A stretch of DNA of 9,780 bases. Source: Bryobacterales bacterium (GTDB lineage Bacteria; Acidobacteriota; Terriglobia; Bryobacterales; Bryobacteraceae). The notes beneath the pieces are model-generated. The model was not told the origin of the DNA. It made no database searches and saw only the letters and a program-made list of their open reading frames with translations. Positions 1 through 8,103 of this stretch are shown in pieces; within the stretch, counting starts at the first letter, position 1; every line of letters starts with the position of its first letter. The position numbers and the translations under genes are program-made. Where the stretch lies: positions 1 through 9,780 of the forward strand of contig PLGA01000418.1 in NCBI GenBank assembly GCA_003139735.1, read 5' to 3'.

Positions 1-1847
1 GCGTAGACGTAATTGCGGTAGAGCGCGGCGTCGGCCGTGAGCGCCGGCAGAATGGCGGCGAGCAGCGCGGGGTGGTCCAGGGCCTCGGCGGGAAGGCCCT
101 CCAGCCGGCGCAATTCCTCCAGAAACTGCGCTTCCGAAGGCGCGGGCGGCGGAGTGTAATTGCGCCGGAATTGCGGGGCGCGCGCCGCCGAGGCGACGAG
201 CAGGCGCGGCTCCGGCAGACCGAGCCGGCGCAATTCGCGGGCCAGCTCGAAAGCCACCGCCGCGCCCATGCTATGCCCGAAAAACGAAAACGGCCGGTCC
301 AGATACGGTTCGATGGCCGCGGCCAAGGCCTCGACCAACGGCGCCATCCGATCAAAGGGCGCTTCCGCGCCGCGCGACTCCCGCCCCGGCAACCGCACCG
401 GACAAACACCCGGCAGCCGCTGGCGCCAGCCCGCGAATGCGCCCGTCCCGCCGCCGGCATAGGGAAAACAAAACAGGCGCGCGCCCAATGCCGCGTCGGC
501 GCCGGGAAACCAGGCGGAAGCCGGGGCGCGCTTGCGCAGGCGGAGCGCCAGGAGTTGACGACGGTCCGGAGAAAGCGTGTGCGTACCGCGACCGGTTGCG
601 CCCGCAGGCGGGCTTGGCAGGCGGGGTACCCGCGCCGTTTGTGGGTCCGCCTGCCCCACCAGCCCCACCCCGGGACGCGAGTTTTTCACGGCTTCCAACA
701 ATTCCTCGAAAGGCGCCACGCTGAGATTCCCTGCATACTCCAGGGCCGCGGCGCGGGATGCCTGTGAGATCTCTTCGTAGTGCGCCCGGTCGCCGAGCAA
801 ACGCTCGAGCGCATCGCGCCAGGGGGCGATATCCTGCGCGGGGGCTTCCGTCAGCGGCGCCATGCGCTCGTCCACTTGGGCCTGGTATCCGGCGATCGGA
901 TTGACCGGCAGAAGGTAGGGCACGCCCATTTTAGCCTCGGGGATGCCGCCCACGTCGCTGGCCATCACCGGGACGCCGTGCAGCATGGCCTCCACCACGA
1001 TGCGCGACCGCGCCTCGGCCCACAGGGAAGGCGTCAGCAGCACGCACGTCCGCGCCAGCAGCAGGCCGATATCGTCCACGGGGTCGACAATGCGCACGTT
1101 CGGGCGTTCGGCCAGCGCCGCGCGATCACGCTGGTTGGTTCCCCAGGTGGGCACGGCCGCGAAGGCCGCCTTCGGAAACAGATCCGCCAGCGCCAGGAAA
1201 ATCGCGATGCCTTTGACCGCGCAGGGATTCACCATGGTCACGAACTCATTGTCGAAGCGGCCCAGTGCGGGCCAACCCGCGGGACCCAGCAACGAAATGG
1301 GCACGTGCGTGGCGTCCATCCGCCCGTATTCCCGGATGTAGCGCGCCACGTACTCGCTGACGCCCACCACGCGAGCGGCCGAGCGAATCCGTCGCGCATT
1401 CACCTCGCTCGGAAAGGCGCAATCCGGCCCAAAGGGCAAGGCGATAGTGGCCCGCGCCAGGTAGACGGTCGGGACGCCCCGCGCGCGCAAGGCCGCTTCC
1501 AGAAGGACTTGCGCCGGGTCGTCCGTGGACGCCAGGATGACATCCGGGCGAAACGTCTCTGCCTGCGCGGCGAAATACGCCCGCAGCTTGCCGTTGGTGA
1601 CGACGTGAACCTCCACGCCCGCGCGCTCGAAACGCACCGCGCCGCCGCTTCGTGCCGGGGCGACCCCGCGCGCCTCCAGTTGCGCCACAAACCGCGCTTC
1701 TTCTTCCGCGCCGAACGCGGGAATGCGGGCCACCGCCCGGCAGATGTGTTCGCGGGCGGCCAGAGCCTCCATCAGCATGCGGTTGGACTTGTCCCCGCCA
1801 CCGTGCGACGGGTAGTAGAGCGAGTTCTGAGCCAGCAGAATGCGCAT
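1..1847 (-). CDS. GT4 glycosyltransferase fused to type II-like thioesterase (C-terminus off window)
   Basis: I read this frame codon by codon from ATG at 1847 to the left edge: at least 615 codons with no stop. Residues 1-385 are a GT-B fold, GT4-type retaining glycosyltransferase. They start MRILLAQNSLYYPSHGGG, carry NPCAVKGIAIF at 207-217, and have the E-x7-E nucleotide-sugar motif at E278/E286 followed by GVPVMASDVGG. Residues 386-424 are a Pro/Ala/Gly-rich linker, then LSPDRRQLLALRLRKR at 425-440, which resembles an NRPS inter-module linker. From 457 a GrsT-like thioesterase begins: FPYAGGG (461-467), nucleophile motif GHSMG with Ser526, and the YRNYVY stretch at the edge. The catalytic Asp and His would lie outside. 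The start overlaps the stop of the upstream paralogue (TGATG), with a weak GGAATGG seven bases upstream, suggesting translational coupling. The core between the two glutamates (ARSRIVV) lacks the usual GFG of the family. A role in glycosylating and releasing a carrier-bound product is inferred. Confidence 0.85.
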   Translation of the reverse strand, partial: MRILLAQNSLYYPSHGGGDKSNRMLMEALAAREHICRAVARIPAFGAEEEARFVAQLEARGVAPARSGGAVRFERAGVEVHVVTNGKLRAYFAAQAETFRPDVILASTDDPAQVLLEAALRARGVPTVYLARATIALPFGPDCAFPSEVNARRIRSAARVVGVSEYVARYIREYGRMDATHVPISLLGPAGWPALGRFDNEFVTMVNPCAVKGIAIFLALADLFPKAAFAAVPTWGTNQRDRAALAERPNVRIVDPVDDIGLLLARTCVLLTPSLWAEARSRIVVEAMLHGVPVMASDVGGIPEAKMGVPYLLPVNPIAGYQAQVDERMAPLTEAPAQDIAPWRDALERLLGDRAHYEEISQASRAAALEYAGNLSVAPFEELLEAVKNSRPGVGLVGQADPQTARVPRLPSPPAGATGRGTHTLSPDRRQLLALRLRKRAPASAWFPGADAALGARLFCFPYAGGGTGAFAGWRQRLPGVCPVRLPGRESRGAEAPFDRMAPLVEALAAAIEPYLDRPFSFFGHSMGAAVAFELARELRRLGLPEPRLLVASAARAPQFRRNYTPPPAPSEAQFLEELRRLEGLPAEALDHPALLAAILPALTADAALYRNYVY

Positions 1848-3055
1848 CAATGGACCATTCCGCGCCGGCGCAGCCGTTCGAGCAGCAGGGCCCGCCGGCC
1901 GGGCGATAACGATTCGATGGTGGCGGACTCCGGCTGCACGGACTTGAGATCCCTGGCCCCAAGCGAGAGCAGGAAGCGCTCCATTGCGCCGCCGTCGAGC
2001 CCGGAAACGAACCGGTGGGCCGCCTCCCACGACGCCGCGGATTCGCGCCCGTACACCCCGGAATCGGAGAGCAGTTCTTCAATGGCCGCCGCCCAGGGCG
2101 ACGCGTCGTTCGCCGGCGCCACGGGTTCCGGCATGCCGTGCTCGTCGAATACCGGCAAGTAACGTTCGATCCCGGCGGCTGGAATCAGGAATCCCGTGCC
2201 GTGCTTGGCCTCCCGCAGCCCGCCCAAGTCGCTCGCCACCACGGGAATCCCGCGCAGCATGGCTTCCACGACGATCAGTCCGAATCCTTCCACCCACAAC
2301 GAGGGCATCAGCAGGAGGCGCGCGCCGCGCAACAGGCCGTCGATGCCCGCGGGATTCGGCAGGATCTCCACGTTGGGCAGGCGCGACAGGGCCCGGCAGT
2401 CGGCGGCCGTGGTACCCCAGCCGGGCGTTGCGCCGAACCGGAAACGGGGCAGCAGCCTGGCGGTTTCAAGGAAAATCGAGATGCCCTTCACCGCGCACGG
2501 ATTGATCATGGCGATGAGGCCCTCTTCGAAGTTCGCCAAGTTCGGAAACGGCCCGGCGCCGTAGATGGGCGGATGAATCACCACCGCCTGGCGCCCCAGT
2601 TCCCGTTCCACATACCCGGCCACGTAACGGCCAATGGCGACCACGCCGGCCGACCGCGCCACCAGTTCCGCGGCGTGGCGTTCGGGATTCCAACTGGCCG
2701 GACCGAACGGGAAGAACTGCGGCGTGTGCGCCAGATAGACCACGCGGCCCTCGGCCGAGTGATGCGCCTCCCGTAGCAGCGCGTGCCCCAGGTCCTCGGA
2801 AGATACCAGCACCCAGTCCGGCTGGAACTCGGCGATCTGCCGCCGCAGCGCCTGGACGCGCGCGGCGGGGTCCTCCACTTCCCACAGCCGGATGGATTCG
2901 TGGCGTCCAAATGGCGCGCCTTCGCTGGGCGCTCCACACACTACCCGGCAGGCATGACCGGCGGCTGCCAGATGGTTCAGCCAGACCAGGTTGCTGCGCG
3001 TCGCCCCGCCGCGCGGAGGAGCGTAGGACGCGGTGGCGGTCAACAGAATGCGCAT
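1847..3055 (-). CDS. GT4-family glycosyltransferase with NRPS-linker-like C-terminal tail
   Basis: This 402-residue protein is a retaining GT-B (GT4) glycosyltransferase, expected to be cytoplasmic and to use a nucleotide-sugar. It shows the N-terminal glycine-rich loop (YAPPRGGATRSN), NPCAVKGISIF at 185-195, and the E-x7-E motif EGFGLIVVE at 256-264 followed by GIPVVASDLGG. It is clearly paralogous to the glycosyltransferase half of the next gene, sharing the NPCAVKG block, the PSLW block and the start MRILL. After the catalytic domain it ends with LSPGRRALLLERLRRRG (383-399) and stops three residues later; the next gene has the same element leading into a thioesterase. It starts three bases after the fkbH-like stop with no well-placed Shine-Dalgarno, so it is probably translated by coupling. 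The donor and acceptor sugars cannot be read from the sequence. Confidence 0.9.
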   Translation of the reverse strand: MRILLTATASYAPPRGGATRSNLVWLNHLAAAGHACRVVCGAPSEGAPFGRHESIRLWEVEDPAARVQALRRQIAEFQPDWVLVSSEDLGHALLREAHHSAEGRVVYLAHTPQFFPFGPASWNPERHAAELVARSAGVVAIGRYVAGYVERELGRQAVVIHPPIYGAGPFPNLANFEEGLIAMINPCAVKGISIFLETARLLPRFRFGATPGWGTTAADCRALSRLPNVEILPNPAGIDGLLRGARLLLMPSLWVEGFGLIVVEAMLRGIPVVASDLGGLREAKHGTGFLIPAAGIERYLPVFDEHGMPEPVAPANDASPWAAAIEELLSDSGVYGRESAASWEAAHRFVSGLDGGAMERFLLSLGARDLKSVQPESATIESLSPGRRALLLERLRRRGMVH

Positions 3056-3058
3056 GGA

Positions 3059-5137
3059 TTAGGGAGCGCCCTGTTCCTTCGCCAGCAACTCCCGCACTTC
3101 CTCGTCGGACAGGCTTTCGAGTTCCTGAATCAGGTCCTGATAATCGGCGCCCGATTGCTCGATTTCTTTCAGTTCGACCGCCTTGGCCAGTTCCGCAACC
3201 GTGAATTCGCCGCTGTATACTACCTCGAGCGAGAGGTCCACGCCATAGATCTGCCGCACCCGCGACAGCAGTTGCACCGCCAGCAGCGAATGGCCGCCCA
3301 GTTCGAAAAAGTTATCGTGAATCCCCACGGCGGGCACGTTCAACAGCCCAGCCCACAACTCCGCCAACTGCGTCTCAATGGGCGTACGGGGCCGGTCGAG
3401 CGATGCGCCGGCCGGCTGCAAACGCCGTGTGGAGACGCGAATGGCTTCGAGAACCGCATGGGGATCGCGCAATTCGGTGGCAATTCTGACATAATCGATG
3501 CGCCGCGCCACGGTGGGGCGGAGATCCAGGTGTGCCTCTTCTTTTACGGTCTCCGCAGTCATGCCGGGCTTGTACCGGACCCCCGCCGCGCAATCCGCCG
3601 GCAGCCGCAATACGCCATCCGCGCCGGCTGTCCCTAAAGACTCCAGAAACAGGGCCGCGGGACGGTTCCGCTGCCCGGCCACGAAGGGGATTTCCACCCG
3701 CTCCAGACCGCGTTCGAGCGCCAGCTTACCCAACCGCGCGACCATGCGGTGCTCCACCCCGCGCCCCAACGCCCGGCAGCTCAGCAGAAACGTGTCCACC
3801 CGCAGCGCCGCGTCTCCGGTTCGAAACAGGATCGCGCCCGTCAGCCCATAGTCTCCGAAGCGGTCCTTCACGGAAACCGTGAGGCATTCCGCGCCGCCGG
3901 CCAGCAACGCCTGAACCTCGGGCTCGCTGCGCCGCACCAGCGTGGCGTTCATCTGGTTGGTGCGCGCCGTCAATTGCGCCACGCGCGCCAGTTCGGTCCG
4001 CTCCATGGGAGCGATCCGGATTTCGAGATCGAGCGACGCCAGAAACTGCTCGAGGTTGTGCGCGGCGCCGGCTGACCGCGCCCGCTCCGCCCGCTGCGCA
4101 TACAGATCCGGGCGGCGGCGGTCTTCCTCCGTGATGCGCGCCCGGTCGAACGCCCATACATGCTTCAGAAACTCGGGGATTTCCGAGGCCGCCGCCGGGA
4201 GGGAAAGAGCCAGCATCCCCGGCGCCGCGGCCTGTGCTTCGGTGCACTCCTTGGGGTTATCGTCCACCAAAATGAAGCTCTCGATTCCCAGGCCCAGGTC
4301 GGCCGCCAGCGCGCTCAGATTGGCCCCCTTGCTATCCCAGTTGATGCGGCGGGCCGCGAAATCCTCCATCCGCAGAGGCATTTCCGGGTGGGCGCGGAAG
4401 GTCTCCACGACGTCCTCTTCGTTGTTCTTGCTGCACAGAACCAGCAGCATGCCTTCGCGCCGGCGTTCCGCCATGAACTCCTGCAACGCCTTGCGCGGCG
4501 GGTCGAGGGTTACGCCGTGGGGACCGTCTTCTCCGCAAATGCCGGCCCATAGCGTCTCGTCGCAATCGAGCGCCGCGACCTTATAAGGCGGCGTGACAAT
4601 GGCGTGGATCTTGCGGGCGACGGCCGTGGCCAGCGCCACGAAGAACACCGGCGTATAGGGCAGATGCCCCAACTCTTCGCCATGCGGGTCGTGCGCCGGA
4701 CTCACCGGATAGAGAGCCTCGAAGTCCGCGGGCCAGATTGCGTGGACGCCGGCCAAGCCGTCGAGCGCCTCGCGCAACACGCCCAGCGGCGCTTCGAACG
4801 CATCCTGGTACTGGGGCTTGGGCGGACAAACCACTACGATCAGCGGCGCGGAGAGCGAAACCGCGGCCGTCCGAACGGCATCGGCCAGCCGCCGAACCTG
4901 ATCGTCCACGCCAGCCGACACCCAATCCTCAAAACGCACCAGGGCGACGTTAATCCCGCGCCGATTCTGGGCAAACAGCCCGGCAGGGTCCAGAAGTTGT
5001 TGAAATAACGTGTTGTAGCCGGCGAACCGGATCTGGTAATCGAGGCCCAGTTCGCCCGTCCAAAACGCCAATCCGGCCTCGATCGCTTCGGCGGTGAAGG
5101 TGGCGGAGATGGCGATCGCGCGATCGTCGAGCGGCAT
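3059..5137 (-). CDS. FkbH-like HAD-IIIC glyceryl transferase/phosphatase with C-terminal peptidyl-carrier domain
   Basis: FkbH-family enzymes take 1,3-bisphosphoglycerate, remove phosphate and place the D-glyceryl unit on a carrier-protein phosphopantetheine thiol. This 692-residue protein has an N-terminal region of about 180 residues as in long FkbH homologues. The HAD domain follows, with motif I DCDETLW (191-197; Asp191 and Asp193), CSKNNEED (235-242) and the acidic motif VDDNP (291-295). A GNAT-like region lies at roughly 375-520 (TARTNQMNATL; DRFGDYGLTGAILF). Residues 585-660 are an NRPS-type carrier with NFFELGGHSLLA, Ser617 being the expected phosphopantetheine site. The tail LESLSDEEVRELLAKE resembles NRPS C-termini. 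An in-frame TAA at 5147-5149 fixes 5137 as the most upstream start. No O-methyltransferase, acyl-CoA dehydrogenase or ketosynthase partner lies within the window, so the methoxymalonyl or tetronate routes cannot be claimed. It leads the operon with the two glycosyltransferases. Confidence 0.93.
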   Translation of the reverse strand: MPLDDRAIAISATFTAEAIEAGLAFWTGELGLDYQIRFAGYNTLFQQLLDPAGLFAQNRRGINVALVRFEDWVSAGVDDQVRRLADAVRTAAVSLSAPLIVVVCPPKPQYQDAFEAPLGVLREALDGLAGVHAIWPADFEALYPVSPAHDPHGEELGHLPYTPVFFVALATAVARKIHAIVTPPYKVAALDCDETLWAGICGEDGPHGVTLDPPRKALQEFMAERRREGMLLVLCSKNNEEDVVETFRAHPEMPLRMEDFAARRINWDSKGANLSALAADLGLGIESFILVDDNPKECTEAQAAAPGMLALSLPAAASEIPEFLKHVWAFDRARITEEDRRRPDLYAQRAERARSAGAAHNLEQFLASLDLEIRIAPMERTELARVAQLTARTNQMNATLVRRSEPEVQALLAGGAECLTVSVKDRFGDYGLTGAILFRTGDAALRVDTFLLSCRALGRGVEHRMVARLGKLALERGLERVEIPFVAGQRNRPAALFLESLGTAGADGVLRLPADCAAGVRYKPGMTAETVKEEAHLDLRPTVARRIDYVRIATELRDPHAVLEAIRVSTRRLQPAGASLDRPRTPIETQLAELWAGLLNVPAVGIHDNFFELGGHSLLAVQLLSRVRQIYGVDLSLEVVYSGEFTVAELAKAVELKEIEQSGADYQDLIQELESLSDEEVRELLAKEQGAP

Positions 5138-5145
5138 GAACTTCC

Positions 5146-5175
5146 ATTATGAATCGTGCCGCTCGCTCATCTCAA
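5146..5175 (-). promoter_or_regulatory. Probable sigma70-type promoter of the fkbH-like operon
   Basis: On the minus strand TTGAGA (5175-5170; 5 of 6 to TTGACA) and CATAAT (5151-5146; 5 of 6 to TATAAT) are separated by 18 bases. A start about seven bases past the -10 falls near 5139, within two or three bases of the ATG at 5137, so the message may be leaderless or nearly so. A GGAAG (5145-5141) lies only three bases from the ATG, too close to be a good ribosome binding site. This is based on sequence match alone. Confidence 0.5.
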
Positions 5176-5189
5176 CTTTCCGGTATGGG

Positions 5190-5654
5190 TCAGTGCTGGC
5201 CACCCATTGCCGCCATGCGCCTTTTGAGCTCCTCCATCGACACGTCCTCGACGTGCGTGCCGATCCACCAGAAGTTCCCCGATGGGTCCTCTACGCCGCT
5301 GCTGCGGTCTCCATAGAATTCGTCCGTCGGCTGGCGCAGCGACTTTCCGCCGGCCTGGATGGCCTTCGCGTAGACGGCATCCACATCCGGCACATACATG
5401 TATAGGTTGCAGGGCATGGGCGGATACGGGCCTTTCGGGTCCGGCTCCCCCATCATAATGATCGAATCGCCGATTTTGACCTCGGCGTGGGCGATCCCGC
5501 CGCCCGGCCGCTCCATGATTCCTCTCGTTTCCGCGCCAAACGCCTGCTTCAGGAACTCGATGGTCTTGGCCAAGCCCGGCACGGTCAAATACGGCGTGAC
5601 GGTATGGTACCCGTCGGGAACAGGATTTACGCTGCGCTTCATCTTTCCGGTCAT
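5190..5654 (-). CDS. PhnB-like VOC-fold (glyoxalase/bleomycin-resistance family) protein
   Basis: This 154-residue protein has the typical PhnB-like opening (VNPVPDGYHTVTPYLTVPG) and the two-repeat VOC pattern. The first repeat has AIEFLKQAFGAE-like residues 29-42 (here TIEFLKQAFGAE) and AHAEVKIGDSIIMMGE (55-70). The second has NLYMYVPDVDAVYAKAIQAGG (83-103) and VEDPSGNFWWIGTHVED (121-137). Family members bind metal and act in diverse reactions or in drug binding; the substrate here is unknown. A longer in-frame start exists at 5741, but I chose ATG at 5654 because GAGGAGGG sits just upstream and the protein then begins where homologues do. It ends 52 bases before the fkbH-like start on the same strand, so some readthrough into that operon is possible. 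A self-resistance role would be inference from position only; PhnB-like proteins are common and usually uncharacterised. Confidence 0.88.
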   Translation of the reverse strand: MTGKMKRSVNPVPDGYHTVTPYLTVPGLAKTIEFLKQAFGAETRGIMERPGGGIAHAEVKIGDSIIMMGEPDPKGPYPPMPCNLYMYVPDVDAVYAKAIQAGGKSLRQPTDEFYGDRSSGVEDPSGNFWWIGTHVEDVSMEELKRRMAAMGGQH

Positions 5655-5794
5655 GAAACCCTCCTCAAAAGCTGTATCCATTTTGTACCCCAAACGCATG
5701 AGTCCGCCACGGCCGGCGCGCAAAAGTGTTGCATTCCGCACGTTCCCCGGCTGCCGGCTGAGGGCTGACGGCCACTTGGTACCATGAGGCTTCC
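5655..5794. promoter_or_regulatory. Divergent intergenic region between VOC and MFS genes
   Basis: This 140-base stretch separates two genes transcribed away from each other, so it must carry the start signals of the MFS gene and probably of the VOC gene. I see no convincing -35/-10 pair in either direction; TACAAA on the minus strand near 5675-5680 is a weak -10 candidate for the VOC gene. Close to the MFS start there are three copies of a seven-base unit beginning GGCTG (5749-5769). Confidence 0.45.
5659..5666 (-). promoter_or_regulatory. Strong Shine-Dalgarno deciding the VOC gene start
   Basis: GAGGAGGG on the minus strand ends four bases before ATG at 5654. It is the clearest ribosome binding site in the window and supports the short start over the one 29 codons upstream at 5741. 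Confidence 0.8.
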
Positions 5795-7075
5795 ATGACC
5801 AGCTTGTGGGGCCTGCTGCGCCAGAACCGCAACTACCGCTATACCTGGATGGGCCAGGTAGTCAGCGAGACCGGAGACTGGTTCAACAACATCGCGGTAT
5901 TCGCGCTGATCATGGAGAAATCCGGTTCGGGCCTGGTGGTCAGCGGCGTCATGCTGGCTCGAGCCATTCCCGCCATGGTCGCCGGGCCCATCGCCGGCGT
6001 CCTGCTGGACCGCTTCGACCGCAAGCGCATCATGATTGCGAGCGACCTGATTCGCGCCGCGGTCGCGCTGGCTTTCCTTCTCACCATCGGCCAACCGCGT
6101 CCCTGGCTGCTCTACGCGCTCAGCGCCGCGCTGATGTTCGCTTCGCCCTTCTTCACCAGCGGGCGCGCCGCCATCCTCCCCACCATCGCCAGTGAGGAGG
6201 AGTTGCACACGGCCAATTCCCTGACGCAGACCACGGGGTGGGCTACGCTTACCGCCGGCACGCTGCTGGCGGGCTATAGCACCGCTCAGCTTGGCTATCG
6301 GTGGGCCTTTATCATCAACTCCTTGTCCTTCGTGTTCTCCGCGGCGGCTATCTGGCGCATCGCCACGCCCGGCGGGTTCCGGCCCAGCCGGAGCGACGCC
6401 GGCGGCGCGGTCCAGCCTTGGCGCGAGTACCGCGAGGGGCTGGCCTACCTGCGCTCCGTTCCCCTCATGATGGGAATCGCCATGATCTCGGTGGGCTGGG
6501 CGCTGGGGGGTGGGGCGGCCCAGATTCTCTTCGCCCTGTTCGGGGAGCAGGTATTCCACCGCGGCCCCGCGGGCATCGGTGGAATCTGGGGATTCGCCGG
6601 CATCGGCCTGTTGGCGGGCGGGGCCCTGGCCCATTTTGCCGGCCAACGCCCCAGCTTCGCCGGGTACAAACGCGCGGTGACGGCGTCCTATATCCTGCAC
6701 GGCGCCGCTTACATGATTTTCAGCCAGGCGTCCACCTACAGCCTCGCGCTGGCCGCCATGATGTTCTCCCGCATCGGCATGGCGGTCACCACCGTGCTCA
6801 ACAATTTTCAATTGTTGCGGCACACGCCCGACCAGTATCGCGGCCGCGTGTTCGCCACCATGGAGTCCCTGCGCTGGTCCATGATGATCGTGTCGATGGC
6901 CGCCGCCGGCATCGCCTCGCAGTACTACAGTCCCAGGGCGATCGCCCTGATCGCCGGGGCTCTCGGCCTGCTGACCGCCCTAGCCTGGGCTTGGTGCGAC
7001 TGGACCGGCCGCCTTCCCGAGCCGCGTGAAAAGGCTTCCGAAACCGAAACCACGTTGCGCGATTCCACGCTGTAA
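5795..7075 (+). CDS. MFS transporter, EntS/MFS_3-type exporter
   Basis: This 426-residue inner-membrane protein has the twelve-helix-like hydrophobic pattern of the major facilitator superfamily and an opening (FRNYRY-like NRNYRYTWMGQVVSETGDW) typical of the MFS_3/enterobactin-exporter group. Motif A is present between helices 2 and 3 as GVLLDRFDRKR (68-78). Hydrophilic stretches at about 195-215 (central loop) and after 405 (C-terminal tail) fit the family, as does the overall length. These proteins usually export siderophores, drugs or other secondary products by proton antiport. The start is ATG at 5795 with a weak GAGG nearby; an upstream ATG at 5784 opens only a four-codon frame. It diverges from the VOC gene and the NRPS-like operon, so export of that product is possible, but the substrate cannot be deduced. 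Confidence 0.92.
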   Translation: MTSLWGLLRQNRNYRYTWMGQVVSETGDWFNNIAVFALIMEKSGSGLVVSGVMLARAIPAMVAGPIAGVLLDRFDRKRIMIASDLIRAAVALAFLLTIGQPRPWLLYALSAALMFASPFFTSGRAAILPTIASEEELHTANSLTQTTGWATLTAGTLLAGYSTAQLGYRWAFIINSLSFVFSAAAIWRIATPGGFRPSRSDAGGAVQPWREYREGLAYLRSVPLMMGIAMISVGWALGGGAAQILFALFGEQVFHRGPAGIGGIWGFAGIGLLAGGALAHFAGQRPSFAGYKRAVTASYILHGAAYMIFSQASTYSLALAAMMFSRIGMAVTTVLNNFQLLRHTPDQYRGRVFATMESLRWSMMIVSMAAAGIASQYYSPRAIALIAGALGLLTALAWAWCDWTGRLPEPREKASETETTLRDSTL

Positions 7076-7113
7076 CGTCTGCGGAAAACGCCGAAATAGC
7101 CGATATAGACCTT

Positions 7114-7120
7114 GGAGGGG
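7114..7120 (+). promoter_or_regulatory. Shine-Dalgarno supporting a TTG start
   Basis: GGAGGGG lies four bases before TTG at 7125, which is in frame with the receiver-domain protein. The alternative ATG at 7152 is more than 30 bases away and has no comparable site. Confidence 0.6.
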
Positions 7121-7124
7121 CGAA

Positions 7125-8102
<978 letters not shown>

Positions 8103-8103
8103 C

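Noticed and set aside
780..2162. 460-codon open frame on the plus strand
   Set aside because: It lies antisense to the two glycosyltransferases, is rich in Arg/His/Gly/Gln with no recognisable domain, and is explained by GC-rich third positions of the minus-strand genes.
4950..5147. Short minus-strand frame starting MEVHAARRSRD just upstream of fkbH
   Set aside because: It overlaps the N-terminal coding part of the FkbH-like gene in another frame and has no recognisable content.
5655..5741. 29-residue N-terminal extension of the VOC protein
   Set aside because: The strong Shine-Dalgarno and family length point to the ATG at 5654; the extension has no conserved features.
5651..6823. 390-codon open frame on the minus strand opposite the MFS gene
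   Set aside because: The plus-strand reading is an unmistakable MFS transporter; the antisense product is low-complexity and shows no family features.
7076..7124. Possible terminator between MFS and cyclase genes
   Set aside because: No GC-rich inverted repeat followed by a T-run is visible in these 49 bases.
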